A stretch of 64,000 nucleotides of DNA from Corythoichthys intestinalis (GCF_030265065.1 NC_080401.1:23898501-23962500), one strand, 5' to 3'; numbered from the stretch's first letter, positions 1-12,052 are shown. Numbers and translations are program-made. The notes: generated from the sequence alone by a model not told the origin.

Positions 1-9
1 GCACTAAAT

Positions 10-402
10 CAGGGGTCCCCAAACTACGGCCCACGGGCCGGATACGGCCCGCCTCCACATTTGGTCCGGCCCCCTGAACAATTTTTTTTTTTTTTTTTAA
101 CTTGTGTTATTTATTTCCTGGCTTTTTCTGTGAAGAACCCAGAAAGGGTTATTTGGTTATTATCTATTTAATTAATAGTGTTATTATTATATTATATTAT
201 ATTATGTTATTATTTTTATTTTATTTACTTTTGTTCCGTGAAGAATCCAGAAAGGGTTAGTGGCCTTCTGAAAAACAATAAATTTTTACATTTAGGCACT
301 CCTGCAATCGTCACACTTTTTCTGTTACAAACTGACCCCGGGCCCTCATCAGAGAAGGCAAAAGTTATGTGGCCCTCATAGGAAAAAGTATGGGGACCCC
401 TG
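10..402. mobile_element. hAT/Charlie-type MITE, complete ends
   Basis: Terminal inverted repeats begin CAGGGGTCCCC (10-20) and end GGGGACCCCTG (392-402). They are flanked by a perfect 8-bp duplication, CACTAAAT, at 2-9 and 403-410. The TIR and 8-bp duplication are diagnostic of hAT. It has no transposase and no coding capacity. It sits in slc35e1 sequence beyond exon 2 (intron 2 if exon 3 lies further left). Confidence 0.9.
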
Positions 403-410
403 CACTAAAT

Positions 411-1167
411 GTTACTTTTTTATTTGGACTCATGTGGACTAAGGCACCATACAGTATTCAGCTACATTCCCAGCCTGTGTGAACACTGGAGTGCAAAGTA
501 AACATGACACACGGATGTAAGATGCAACTATCAAAAGATCACATTCATCCACACAATATGGCGAAATCAGTCTGTATTTGAATTGACACTGAAAGTCTTA
601 GTACAAAGGAGAGGTAAAAGGACTAGCTGTTAAGGTTATCGATTGTATATTGGTAAATGAGTAGCTAATCATACCAGTACTTCACGTCAGTGTGTTAGAC
701 GAGAAAACATGCATTCTAAACTTAAAGCATACAAAGTAGGGATGGGACTTCATCGCGTGAATTATGTTTGATTTGAAAAGCTTTAACGAGTTAATAACTA
801 CTAACCCATTTTAATTGCGGGTAAGCACATTTCATCGAGAAAAAAACATGCCTAGATTAAGGAAAATGTGACTTTGTGTCTATATGAGTGTGTGCGGGTG
901 TGTATGAGTCTTTATAGAATTCACCCACAAAACCATCCTTTCAACAATAAAATTAAGACTGACCCTAGAACTGACATTAGGAATGTTCACAAGAAGAGAT
1001 AAAAACACCTCAGCTGATCTACAGCCCCCCTCCCCGACCCTAGAAGCGCTCATGCCTGTAATGTAATACGAGCAGCAGTACAGTCGCACACAGTGCCACG
1101 TCACCACTGCTGAAGGAGTGCAGACTTAAAGAGGGAAAGCCTTGCTGCTTGAATCGAAGATACTCAC
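411..1167. other. slc35e1 intron 2 sequence, nothing else recognised
   Basis: Unique-looking AT-rich sequence between the MITE and exon 2. Neither strand shows the next slc35e1 exon or a transposon end. The short open frames here have no family resemblance. Confidence 0.5.
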
Positions 1168-4100
1168 CTTAGTAGTTTGCTTCTCCCTCATGATGATCCT
1201 TGACAAGAGCACAACCCATATTGGCATCGTGGCTTTAACTGCATTGGAGATTTAAAAAGAAAGAATTAATAAATTGCTGTCGTGAAAGTCGTGAAAATGA
1301 CACAGAGATGATCTTTCACAATGTAAACTACCAGGCTCTACTCCAACACAAATACAACAGTAAAGTGTAAGTTTTTTTTTTTTTTTGGTGGGTGAGAAAT
1401 AATGAATGGTGCGAAAACAGTACGAAAAGGAGGGACATGTCTACAAATACAGTATTATTGTGGTCTAAATATAGTATTGCAATGCTTTATGTTAGATTTG
1501 ACTCGTTTCTATTCCTTTTTACAACGTTGTGATAACATTGACAAATGTGATAATTTTGGTCGGACTAGCTATGGCCAGGATTCCAAGTTGATGAATGTAT
1601 AAAATGTTTTACCAAATGCCCAAGTTGGCCAGTTACGTTTCCTTATCGGTACATGTCATCAAAACTGTTTCAACTTCAAGACAACAAAATGCAACAGATA
1701 CAACTAGGAACAATATTTTAGGATACAACATTATTATATAACACAAGCAAGGAAGAAAGAGGAACTGTTTGTGCAATAGTTTGGTTTTAAACCATTGCAA
1801 AGCATAGGAACATACAACATAAGACACTTTTGATGGAAAACCTCTTGTGTAACACTGAACGTCATTACCTCTCAGATAAGTACAACGGAATACATTTTTT
1901 TTCTGAATAACACCTTAAGGAATATTCCTCTGTCAACTTCTTCATAATACTCATTACCATCATCGGATGGATGGATGCATGCATTATAGCCACTGACCAG
2001 CTCAAGTCTAGTTGCTTTTGGGTACAGTTGGCATCACAAGATTTTCATTTGATTCGCTAAAATAGCACAAGCATGGATAAAATGCCTGTCCCTAAAACAG
2101 GCAGCCACTTCCTTCAAGTAGTGACTTTTATTTACATCTTGCTCCACTATTTGCTACTCATCAGAGAAATCTCTTTATTTCCAGTTAATTAAACATTCTT
2201 TTTGCTGGGATGCATGATAAAAGGTGCTGACCAAGGTGAGTTGAGGAGCTTTACTGAGTAAAAAAATAGTGGTTTTCCACCATCTTGGTGCCAAAGAACT
2301 TCGTTGCCATCATGCACCTTGGTCCTGACATTAGAACGGTGGTGAAGTCAAGACAGAAACAAATCGGCACCAGAGGTGGGCAGTAACGCGTTACATTTAC
2401 TCAGTTACATTTACTTGTTTTGGAGAAAAATGTACTTCTTAGTTTTACTAAGCCATACTTTTAACTTTTACTTGAGTAGATTTGTAATGAAGAAACACTA
2501 CTCTTACTCCGCTACTTTGGGCTGCACTAGTAGTTGTTACTTTTTTCTTTATTCTACATACTAGAGTTTACTTTTTTCCAGCAATGGCAACAGTAGCTCT
2601 ACCAGTTTCACCAATGAGACGTCACAACAATAATCACAAGACTCGATTATACCAATCAGACTCAAGCTTCACGTTCTATAATCACGCCGGCCTGTTCAAT
2701 CATATGGCGTCTTTAAAGCACCGTAAAAAATTAAGCATTTGACATAGAGCACTGCCCACAACATGACTCGAAAGCGTGGATTTTAACCTCTCTCTTAGTT
2801 TTTATTTGGCACCGATTGACCACGGAAAACCGGAGATATGGTCCTTTTAATTTCATAATCGGATTAAACTATTCAAACTAGGAACTATTTCCTCCACTAG
2901 AGAGTACTCTTGCTCTTTGGACGAATAATACTTAAGTTCTGCAGATTTTTTTTCTCTCTCGCCGGAATGATTTTTTTTTTTTTTTTTTAAATTTCATTGT
3001 CTTAATGTGTTCATGTAATAGGTTGTAGTACAGTATAATAACAGTTCATATAGACAACTTTGTCCAGAGAAAAAAATAGCATTGTTTAATTTTTTTTTTT
3101 TTAATCAAACATTGTAAGCACTTACTCACCATGTTACTTGAGTATTCTTTTCACCAAATACTTTAACTTGAGTATACTTTAGGTTGTAGTACAGTATAAT
3201 AATAACAGTTCATATAGATACCTTTTTGCTGAGAAAAAAAGCATTGTTTAAAAAAAAAAAAAAAAACAACATAAGCAGTTACTCACAATGTTACTGATTA
3301 CTAGAGTATTCTTTTCATCAAATACTGTTTTATTTGTACTTAAGTACATATTTTGGATGACTACTCTCACGCTTACTTGAGTAATATTATTTTTATGTAA
3401 CGCTACTCTTACTTGAGTAAAACATTTTTGCCTACTCTACTCACCTCTGATCGGCAGTGTTGTTAATAACGCCGTTAGAATATAACGGCATACCTAAAAC
3501 CGTTATTTTCTTCAGTAGTGAGTAATCTAATTAATTACTTTTCTCATTTTGGCAACGCCGTTACCGTTACTCAGGCAGAAAAGGCATGCGTTACTATGCA
3601 TTACTATGTTGGTTGACTGACGCGAGAAAAGTCTGGGAAAGACAGACTCATGGAAACGAGAGAGCAGAGCAGGAGTGAGGAGGAGGCAAGGGAGTGTGAC
3701 GCCGTTGCATACGCGATGCTATTATTCTAAGTGGCTCCAATAATACCCGACTATAACCGATAGCCGACAAACTACGCCCACATGATGCTACGGTAGATAT
3801 GACATATATACAGAACTAACTGCAAATGACAGACACAGCGGCATTAGCAAAATGTATAAAGAACTAGATGCGTTCGTAAACAGCCGCCATCTTAAAGCAG
3901 TAGACGTCTCAGGAAGGCTGTTGTCGAAAACCTTCCTAGCGAACCTAAGTAACTTTTTATCTAAAATGCTCCTAAATCGGCAAAACTTAACTTAAATCTA
4001 TCTTTAAACAATGAAACAGTTTTAAAACTTACACATGTCGAAAGTAGCCAGAAGGGAACTAATGCAATAACGGGAGCAATTTTAACAACTTTAACGGTTG

Positions 4101-5202
4101 ATTCAAAACATTAAATGACTTCGTCACATAGCAAAGGTTACTATGTAGTTATCGCAATATTTGCAATACCCCGGTGTCTGGTTAAGTTTAGGGTAAAGAA
4201 TTGGGCTAAGACCAATTGTCCCTAAAACCGTTTAAACTTCACATTGTGGGACCTGTTTTTTTTTTGTTTTTTTTTAAGAAAAAAAAAAAATCATGAAAAT
4301 TATCACCAGTTACTTTGCCACGTAACTAATTACTCTTAAATTCAGGTAACTGAGTTACTAACGCAATTACTTTTTGGGAGAAGTAATTTGTAACTCTAAT
4401 TAATTACTTTTTAAAGTAAGATTAACAACACTGCTGATCGGCACACCAGCCTTGCTGAGCTTTAAAGTTTAAACCACAACACGGGCTCGTTTTTAGTGAT
4501 TTGTCATCATGATACAGGTAGATTAACATACAAGATAAGTAACAAGACTTTGCATGGAAATAAAATTACTGATCAAAAGTTTGAATAAATCTCTCCAACC
4601 AATCAGATTTATTATGCTGGCTAGCACTCAAATTCATAGGCAACACCATATGGCTAATTTATCAGACTACGTGGAATGTATAACATTATCTTAATAAAAA
4701 AAAAACATTTTTTTGTTGTTGAAGCAATCAGGGGAGCGGACGTAAATGAAGGCCACGCTTGAGTGAAATATAGTCCAGATTTAGCCTAGCTAATGTCAGC
4801 TGATGCTATCCACACGAAGCTCCGACAGTCAGTCACAAAAAAGCAAGCGCTTACCCTTTAAATTGATTACTTACCGGTGTGCGCGTAGGAAACAGGCACT
4901 TTCCATATGCTGAAGTGAGCGGAGACCGATGCAAAGTATTTCCCGAAAGCTAAAGGTAGAATGGTCCACCAGTAGAGCCTCTTTGGCACTTCTGTTTTGG
5001 GGACTCCCCATGCCCGCAACAACGGCGGGAGGAAGACGACAATTGAAAAAATGTGAAAGAGGGACACCGTGACCGGGTACGGGAAACCATTGAGGATTAT
5101 TTTGTTGATGACGTTGCCGCCCGAGCTGACCGTGTACCAGCATACGCACAGAACAACTATCCGGAACCCTTCCCTGACCTGAGCCCGCTCCACCGCGGCC
5201 AT
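1168..5202 (-). CDS. slc35e1: slc35e1, 5' part (exons 1-2 only)
   Basis: Solute carrier family 35 member E1, a multipass EamA/DMT-fold transporter probably of the Golgi/ER; substrate unproven. Coding exons on the minus strand: 4875-5202 (328 nt, ATG at 5202-5200) and 1168-1238 (71 nt). Exon 1 ends in phase 1 before a GTAAGT donor; exon 2 starts after a TGCAG acceptor and ends before GTGAGT. Joined in frame they give 133 residues. Recognisable family motifs are [52 protein letters not shown] and [12 protein letters not shown]. The N-terminus is shorter than human, lacking the Ala/Gly/Ser-rich leader. Exon 3 onwards (usually starting VYLSLIP) was not found between 1 and 1167 and must lie left of the window. 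Intron 1 (1239-4874) is filled by two hAT elements. The motif run makes the identity firm. Confidence 0.95.
2371..3449. mobile_element. hAT non-autonomous element 1 (nested pair, older)
   Basis: Starts CAGAGGTGGG and ends with the inverted form TCACCTCTG. The arms carry many ACTTGAGTA / TACTCAAGTA motifs. The left 8-bp duplication ATCGGCAC is at 2363-2370. The matching right copy lies at 4437-4444, beyond element 2, which inserted at this element's right edge. It has no transposase frame. Related, less complete copies lie at 8590-8853 and 15452-16330. Confidence 0.88.
3455..4433. mobile_element. hAT non-autonomous element 2 (inserted later)
   Basis: Ends are CAGTGTTGTTAATAACG at the left and its inverted form, ending AACAACACTG, at the right. 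An exact 8-bp duplication, CTGATCGG, flanks it at 3447-3454 and 4434-4441. The duplicated bases consist of the last three of element 1 (CTG) and the first five of its target duplication, so element 2 landed on the right boundary of element 1. No coding capacity. Confidence 0.9.
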
Positions 5203-5396
5203 CTTTCACAGCGGAGTCAAGTGACGCGTCACCGGCGGCGCGCTCTCTTGCTTGCTGCCTGCGCCACGGAAGAGGAAAACACTTCAAAATCAAAGCTTGC
5301 CTCTACTGGCTAAAGTGGAGCACGCTGCATCCGCTTCAGTTGTCGTCACATTAAAAGACACACCAGTTTCTCGAAAAATGAACTGTAACTTCGGTA
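5203..5396 (-). promoter_or_regulatory. slc35e1 5' UTR and promoter region
   Basis: GC- and CpG-richer stretch just upstream of the slc35e1 start codon (for example GGCGGCGCGC near 5233-5242) in otherwise AT-rich surroundings. This is typical of a housekeeping promoter without a TATA box. No defined element is seen. It is cut short by a Tc1 insertion beginning at 5397, so distal promoter sequence may have been displaced. Confidence 0.4.
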
Positions 5397-6982
5397 CTAG
5401 TCCTTCTAAAAAAAAAAAAAAAAAAAAAAAGCATATTGTGATAAAATTCAATATTTTCTGTAATGTACTGATAAACATTAGCCTTTCATATTTTTAGATT
5501 CATTACACACAACTGAAGTAGTTCAAGCCTTTTATTGTTTTAATTGTGGCGATTTTGGCAAAAAAGTCAAGAAAAACCAAAAATCCCTATCTCACAAAAT
5601 TAGCATATTTCATCCGACCAATACAAAAAAGTGTTTTTTAATACAAAAAAGTCAACCTTCAATTAATTATATCAGCTATGCACTCAATACTTGGTCGAGA
5701 ATCCTTTTGCAGAAATGACTGCTTCACTGCGGCGTGGCATGGAGGCAATCAGCCTGTGGCACTGCTGAGGTGTTATGGAGGCCCATGATGCTTCGACAGC
5801 GGCCTTAAGCTCATCCACAGTGTTGGGTCTAGTGTCTCTCAACTTCCTCTGCACGATATCCCACAGATTCTCTATGGGGTTCAGGTCAGGAGAGTTGGCA
5901 GGACAATATAGCACAGTAACGCCATGGTCAGTCAACCATTTACCAGTGGTTTTGGCACTGTGAGCAGGTGCCAGGTCGTGCTGAAAAATGAAATCTTCAT
6001 CTCCATGAAGCTTTTCAGCAGATGGAAGCATGAAGTGCTCCAAAATCTCCTGATAGCTAGCTGCATTGACCCTACCCTTGATAAAACACAGTAGGCCAAC
6101 ACCAGCAGCTGACATGGCACCCCAGACCATCACTGACTGTGGGTACTTAACAGTGGACTTCAGGCATTTTGGCATTTCTTTCTCCCCAGTCTTCCTCCAA
6201 ACTCTGGCACCTTGATTTCCGAATGACATGCAAAATTGAGCAACAGTCCAGTGCTGCTGCTCTGTAGCCCAGGTCAGACGCTTCTGCTGCTGTTTCAGGT
6301 TCAAAAGTGGCTTGACCTGGGGAACGCGGCACCTGTGGCCCATTTCCAGCACACGTCTGTGCACGGTGGGTCTGGATGTTTCTACTCCAGACTCAGTCCA
6401 CTGCTTCTGCAGGTCCCCAAGGTCTGAAATCGGCTCTTCTCCACAATCTTTCTCAGGGTGCGGTCACCTCATCTGGTTGTGCAGCGTTTCCTGCCACACT
6501 TTTTCCTTCCCACTGAGGTGCCTTGATACAGCACTCTGGGAACAGCCTATTCGCTCAGAAATTTCTTTCTGTGTCTTAGCCTCTTGCTTGAGGGTGTCAA
6601 TGGTGACCTTCTGGACAGCAGTCAGGTCGGCAGTTTTGCCCATGATTGTGGTTTTGAGTAATGAACCAGGCTGGGAGTTTTTAAAAGCCTCAGGAATCTT
6701 TCGCAGGGGTTTTTAGTTAAATCGTTGATTCAGATGATTAGGTTAGTAGCTTCTTTTGAGTATCTTTTCATGATATGCTAATTTTATGAGACAGGGATGT
6801 TTTTTTTTTTTTTTTTTTTTTTACTTTTTTTTGCCAAAATCATCAATATTAAAACAATAAAAGGCTTGAACTACTTCAGTTGTGAGTAATGAATCTAAAG
6901 TATATGAAAGTCTAATGTTTATCAATACATTACAGAAAATAATGAACTTATCACAATATGCTATTTTTTTGAGACGGACCAG
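5397..6982 (-). mobile_element. Tc1-like transposon, IR/DR type, inactive
   Basis: Flanked by TA at 5395-5396 and 6983-6984. Terminal inverted repeats are about 210 bp, each with an outer (AGCATATTGTGATAA) and an inner (CTCACAAAATTAGCATAT) transposase-site-like repeat, the IR/DR plan of Sleeping Beauty-like elements. The transposase is on the minus strand: N-terminal HTH near 6470-6641 (start MGKTADLTAVQK, SERIGCSQSAVSRHL), then frameshifts around 6365-6500, then an open C-terminal part 5684-6364. That part has the second D (FQHDLAPAH) and the E (PDLNPIENLW). The usual block with the first catalytic D (LFSDESKF) is missing between AQ and FCMSFGNQG, so the enzyme cannot be active. Confidence 0.92.
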
Positions 6983-6992
6983 TATTACCAAG

Positions 6993-7104
6993 TGTGTAGG
7001 TTTGGTCTTAACATTGGTATGGAGATAACCTGCATGTACACTTTTTGCTCGGGATGGGACATTAATAAGACCAAACTGATTGGGTGTGAACGAGGGTCAG
7101 GGCC
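6993..7104 (+). repeat. Dispersed repeat family R1, copy A
   Basis: About 110 bp beginning GTGTAGGTTTGGTC and containing CCTGCATGTACACTTTTTGC and ACCAAACTGATTGGGTG. The same sequence recurs at 20812-20990 (inverted) and 31021-31190. Superfamily not recognised and no TIR identified. This copy starts only 8 bp right of the Tc1 target site. Confidence 0.7.
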
Positions 7105-7985
7105 ATAGGTGGAGTTTGACTTTTGGGGCGGTGGGGGGCACAACATGTTGATGACCCCGGAACGCAGTGTCCTCAAAAACATTAACTTACAAGAATGTTT
7201 ATAATAATAAGTTGAAAATGAGCATATTTTTGTTACTCATCATTCTTTAGGGGAATTCCAAAGCAGGCTGCTTAGTCTATACTTTTCACCAAGATCATCA
7301 TCCATTGAATATGTTACGCCCACCGGTGTCTTGCCAAAGTTGTTACCCCAGTCAAAAATTGTATCCCCTTGGCGGAGCCACTGCGCTGCACTGATTTGCT
7401 TGATTTCCGTGTTTTGGTGATGTAGGTATCCATTAGGTTTTAAAACATGGCACATCCATTAAAAAAAAAAAACTAAACCTTTTTTTTTCTGTCGTATAAC
7501 GTAACATATGCATTGAATGTAAAAAAAGGCAATGTTTCACTGTTTTACTCATAGGATGACCTATAACTGTTATTACTGTAATCCAAGTCTTGTATGAAGT
7601 TTCTCCAGTTTAATAAACGTCGATGTTCAAAATATATAACTGTGGTTCTTTTCTGGCTTCAATTCATTGTTTAAGTCGACATAACTCATAACTAATGAGT
7701 GTGTGTTCACTCCCGTGGCCAGTGGACACAATTTTTGATGGGGGTAACTACATTGGCAAGACACCGGTGGTGGCTCTGTTGTACAATTAGCGTCTTTAGG
7801 CGGGCAAATTGAAATGCTGCTCACCATTTTGACGGTGCTCTCTAGCGTTTCATGGTCCACATTTTCAATCCTTGGTTCTTGCTCAGTAGTTGTTGTCGGT
7901 TTTGAAAGTTTAGGTTTGAAAAAAATTATGTAAATCTCCTCTTCGGTCCTCGGGTGGTTTTAGCAAAGCAAATGATGGTCTAAGG
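7105..7985. other. Intergenic, no gene recognised
   Basis: AT-rich sequence with two short minus-strand open frames (7240-7455, 7627-7860) that match no family I know. G-rich (7126-7139) and, further right, GGGGGGCTAGCCCCCC (8323-8338) tracts hint at an old, unclassified element spanning about 7.09-8.37 kb. I could not pair convincing ends. Confidence 0.35.
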
Positions 7986-8221
7986 CAGGGGTTTTCAACC
8001 CAGTCCTCAAGGCACACTGTGGGTCCTGGTTTTTGTTCCAGCCGATCCAGCAGAGACAGTTGAACCAATGAGGCTTCTGCTAAAACAAGCCACACCTGAC
8101 TGCAATCAACTGATTGCACTTGTAAAACACCAGATTGGGGAAAAAGTGTTGTCATCTTGTTTGGTAAGAATGAAATCCTGCACCCACAGTGTGCCTTAGT
8201 GGAATAGGTTGGGAACCCCTG
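7986..8221. mobile_element. Short hAT-type MITE with perfect target duplication
   Basis: Starts CAGGGGTTTTCAACCC and ends TTGGGAACCCCTG. It is flanked by GTCTAAGG at 7978-7985 and 8222-8229 (8/8 identical). At 236 bp it is non-coding. The intact duplication suggests a relatively recent insertion. Confidence 0.9.
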
Positions 8222-8589
8222 GTCTAAGGTGATAGTCCCATGATCTGTTCGAAAAATCATTTTGACCTATTATAAAAATCTTTTTTTGTTCAATTACATG
8301 CAATGACACTTTTCGGCCACCGGGGGGGCTAGCCCCCCTGAACATCCGTGGCCACACACCAGTATCACGCCTATTCAAAACCTTGGATCGTAGCAAAATA
8401 CATGGCTTATTAAAAGAATGAAATTACAGCAGCAATTTTCATTTGTTTACTTTTGATATAATTGATTTGGCACACTTAAAATGAAAAATACAAAAACGTC
8501 GTTGTTCATAAGATTTGTACTATGTTATATGTGAGAGTCCTGTAGCTATAACCATAGGAAGAGTCCTGCTTTGGCCTGGAAAAGGTCCA

Positions 8590-8853
8590 ATTTTGGCATT
8601 GGTGATTGGTATAATGGAGTCGTGTGGTTATTGTTGCAACATTTCATTAGTGAAACTGAGACAGCCACTGTCGGCATCTCTGGGAAAATAAGGTTAATAT
8701 GTAGAATAAAGAAGAAATATGTAACTAATCTAGTGTAGCCCAAAGTAGTAAAAGTATTGCATGGTAAAACTACTCTCAGAAGTACATTTTTCTCAAAAAG
8801 TAACTCTAGTAAATGTAACATAGTAAATGTAACGCTTTACTACCCACCTCTGG
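8590..8853 (-). mobile_element. Truncated copy of the hAT element 1 family
   Basis: Contains the family's ACTCTCAGAAGTACATTTTT and GTAAATGTAACG arm motifs and ends at the TIR ACCCACCTCTG (8843-8853). It shares the internal block GGTATAATGGAGTCGTGTGG with the 15.5-16.3 kb copy. The other end is missing. Confidence 0.7.
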
Positions 8854-8859
8854 CAATGA

Positions 8860-10383
8860 TAAATCCATTTACTGTAAATTCACAGCGAAAGGATGATAAG
8901 ATCCATATGTGATTGGATGTCTGAAAGTGTTAATGACAGTGAATGAGTTAATATTGTTTCCCCTTGACGGTGATACACATCAGTGGCACTGAAACATGAT
9001 CATTCAATGCCAGCCATCCCTATCAACTCTTTAAAGTCGAAGTGTCCAATATTTTTTTCTCCGACAGCCGCTCTCAGCAAAATAAAAGGAGGCAAGGACC
9101 AGTTTAAGAGGATCGGAATCGACTAAAAATGATTTTTTTTTTTTTTTTTTTAATTCATTGGCTGCCTTTTGACTGGGAGGGTAAGCAACGATCATTCAAT
9201 TGCTGTCAGTCCCCAGTCAAATTGGATTGGATGTGTATTGCTGTCAATGGCAGTTAAACATGATCGCTCAATAACAACCTCCCCTGTTTAAATGGATTTG
9301 ATGTCTATATCTATCAGTAGCAGTGAATAAATTAAGGCCGACAAGAAACAACATAATCCAGGGGTATAAGGATATTGGAAAATATACTGTGCATATATCC
9401 ATATATAAAAGACTGAAACAAATTTTGCAACACAAAGAGAAAATGACAAGCAATAGCGGAAAAAATAAAGAAAATGGCAACCAAGACAGTTCAATTTATC
9501 ACATTGGATTATTTTTTTACATAATTCTACACAGTAGCCTACATTGATCTCAACATGTCAGCATGTTGATGACACACTGAAGCTGATAGAAAGGCACTGT
9601 TTCGGTGTGCAGCTCTATCTAGTGTTAAAGATGATAAGTGCAACACAATGTAGGCTGGATTTAAGATTCTTCTGCAGGCCGTATTCAATAGTTTTATGTG
9701 CTATGGTGTCTATAGTGTTGATTTTGATTGTGTTATACTGTCTTATTATTTATGATCCAGGTCATCTTCCTTTGCTTATTGCCTGACTGCCTAATTTGGG
9801 TTTCCAATCGGTATGTGTGGGTGTGGTTTTGAGGTAATCAGCCTTTGACACATTTCAGCTTTTATGCCTGTATGAAATTGGCTGTGGGAAGGACCCAAGG
9901 CAGTTGAACACACAGAGCCAAGAGGGTTAGCTGGCTCGAGACATATTTTCTGTTGAATGTTGTTTTACATCAGGATGTTACTGTTTAGTTTTGTTTATTT
10001 GATTAAGAAAACTGCAAGTAGTATTGTTTGAATTTGATTTGGAATAAACGCTTTGAACTTTGTTTGATTGATTTGGATTGATTCAACGAGTCAAGAAACC
10101 ACGAACCTGTTTCTCGGCAGCAATTTTTTTTTTTTTTTTTTGCAAAACAGTCCTTACAATAATATCTTAGAATTTCTTGCGGGCCAATAAAAAACTTGGT
10201 AGTTGGTCGTAGTTTGACTTTTTCTTAGTTAAAAAGAACCAAAAATAACCCCATAAAGACCTGACACAGTGATAGGGTGTGGTATAGTGGTGCGTGCTTG
10301 GTCTACTAATCATTACTGCATTTTTATATTGTTTATATATTCTATGTGACTATGTGAAAACATTACTTGAATAATCCATTTTG
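8860..10383. other. Intergenic with degenerate repeats, no gene recognised
   Basis: Holds fragments of a common fish repeat with motifs ACTGGGAGGG, GGATTGGATGT and ATGGCAGTTAAACATGATCG (about 8.9-9.3 kb). The same motifs recur near 16.45, 17.7 and 22.5 kb. The 9.3-10.1 kb part is AT-rich with short frames lacking any family resemblance. Confidence 0.45.
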
Positions 10384-10571
10384 ATGTGGCATGGTTCAGC
10401 GGTAGAGTCGTCGTTCCCCAACCCAGAGGTTGTGGGTTTGGTGACTGATGACATTGCCTAAGTTCCTTGAGCAACATACTGAACCCCGCGTTGCTCCTGA
10501 TACTGCGTCATCAGTAGGTAAATGAGCATATAGAGTCATTGAGCTTTGAGTGCTATAAATATGCTATACAA
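10384..10571 (+). mobile_element. tRNA-derived SINE (V-SINE-like), degenerate
   Basis: The tRNA-like head has a pol III A box, TGGTTCAGCGGTAGAG (10392-10407), and a B box around GGTTGTGGGTTT (10429-10440). A V-SINE-like body follows (CCTTGAGCAACATACTGAACCC) and the 3' end is GCTATAAATATGCTATAC. It is the same family as the inverse copy at 31801-32025 but more diverged. Confidence 0.75.
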
Positions 10572-10579
10572 GGGGTAAA

Positions 10580-11230
10580 TCCAGGGGTTAATTTGTGCCG
10601 GATCCTACCGGAATATTTGCAACATTGATTTTGGCCTCCCTGTGTTCCGGGACTTATTTGGGCAAATCCGGCACGAAAAAAAAAAAAAAAAAAAAAAAGG
10701 AAAATTTGCGGCATATGGGGAGCAAGCAGCCAGGATCAAACAGTATTTCAACACGCCAAAAAGACAGCTGCATTTATTTTTTTTTCAAAAAGAAGGAAGA
10801 TGGTTCAAAACGAGCCAGAGAAGCAACAATCGGCGATTAGGGCAGCTGCAGCGATCATGCTAACGGGTGCCGCAGGAGGCTAGCGCCGCAGCAACTAGCC
10901 AGGTTCACGGACAGCCAGCTGAGCCGGGGAAGGAGGCTGCTACCATGGCACCAGCTGGTCAGGTTCAGCGCCACCCAGAGTGGGGGCCAGCTACAGCGCC
11001 AGCAGTCAGCCAGGTGGACCAACAACAGCCGGAGCAACAGGCCAGTACCCTGGCATCAGCTAGCTTGGTAGAGCAGCCGAAGCAAAAGCGCGCTTACAGG
11101 AAGATTCAGAAGGAGAGGAGAGCGCACTGAGTGGAGAAGAATGTGGGACATCCAGCGACAGTTCAGGGATAGGATGCACAACTGTTTGGACAGCAGCTCA
11201 ATTCAAGGTGAAGCAGACTTACAACCAGCA
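10580..11230 (+). pseudogene. Possible hAT-type transposase 5' fragment
   Basis: Begins near GGGGTTAATTTGTGCCGGAT. Translated pieces in shifting frames include KKEDGSKRAR and TVWTAAQFKVKQ, which look like the start of a zinc-finger hAT transposase. No single frame spans it, no catalytic domain follows and the right end was not found. The frame at 10867-11130 is low-complexity Gln/Ala/Pro. The assignment is tentative. Confidence 0.3.
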
Positions 11231-12040
11231 CTCTCGTACCACTAATGACGTTAAACAACTGCATCAAGTGAACTATTGCGAATATATAACGGACCGCAAC
11301 ATTAAAATCAGCATAAAGTGTGTTCATAATGTGAGCTCATTTGCTGTCAAACTTAAGCTTTCTGGTCTTTCACAAAAAGTAGTTCCGACACCGTTTTGAA
11401 TTATTTTTAATTTATTTGCTTACATGGGCCAATACAATAATTACAACTGTGTTATTGGAATAAATTATTACATAAGTATAATGAATTAACGGATAAACAT
11501 GTTTGTAAACCACAGATTCAAGGCACGAATATAACTGCGTAGTAATACATTTGGTGATGAGGCCCTAGCCATGTATTAATCATCTAGCCATGTTATATCA
11601 TGATTAAAACACGGCAACTGACCAATCAGAGCGCTTCTTCAAACCCACCAGTTATTATAATAAATAATAATAATGGGAGAATTGTTATTTATTGTAATCT
11701 CCCTGATTTTTTTTATTTTTATGTTTTACAAGTTAGACCTGTTGAAAGACTAAATGCTGACTGTCCCACATGTGGTTATGTGGGCAATTACCCGTGCTGT
11801 GCAGAGTATAGCTTAAACAATTGTAAATTGATGTCATAACATTTATACCATGGATGTTAACTGAAACTGAGGCTTGCAAGTGCCACAGCATGGCAAGTGG
11901 GCATTTGCGTGTTATTTTCAGCACCATTTTGTGCGTATGTTCCGGGACCTGTGCCCGTCTCGTCATCCCTGCGCTGTCATGTTTACTTTGTGTTCCAGCA
12001 CCTTAAGATTTACAAATTAAGCACTGGATAAGTCAATTTA
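11231..12040. other. Intergenic left of smim7, nothing recognised
   Basis: AT-rich DNA between the hAT-like fragment and the predicted smim7 poly(A) site. There is no coding resemblance and no clear transposon ends. MED26, which human synteny would predict between slc35e1 and smim7, is absent. Confidence 0.45.
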
Positions 12041-12046
12041 CCATTT

Positions 12047-12052
12047 TTTATT
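12047..12052 (-). terminator. smim7 poly(A) signal candidate
   Basis: AATAAA on the minus strand about 580 nt beyond the smim7 stop codon. It is the clearest hexamer I noticed there, which would give a 3' UTR of roughly 0.6 kb. Confidence 0.45.

Noticed and set aside
4871-5293. 140-codon minus-strand frame overlapping slc35e1 exon 1
   Set aside because: Different frame from the clear SLC35E1 protein; Arg- and Gly-rich translation of a GC-rich promoter and exon with no family resemblance.
6312-6716. 134-codon plus-strand frame
   Set aside because: Antisense of the Tc1 transposase DNA-binding region.
10867-11130. 87-codon Gln/Ala/Pro-rich frame, considered as MED26 or a host gene
   Set aside because: Low complexity, no MED26 motifs, no splice context; sits in hAT-like sequence.
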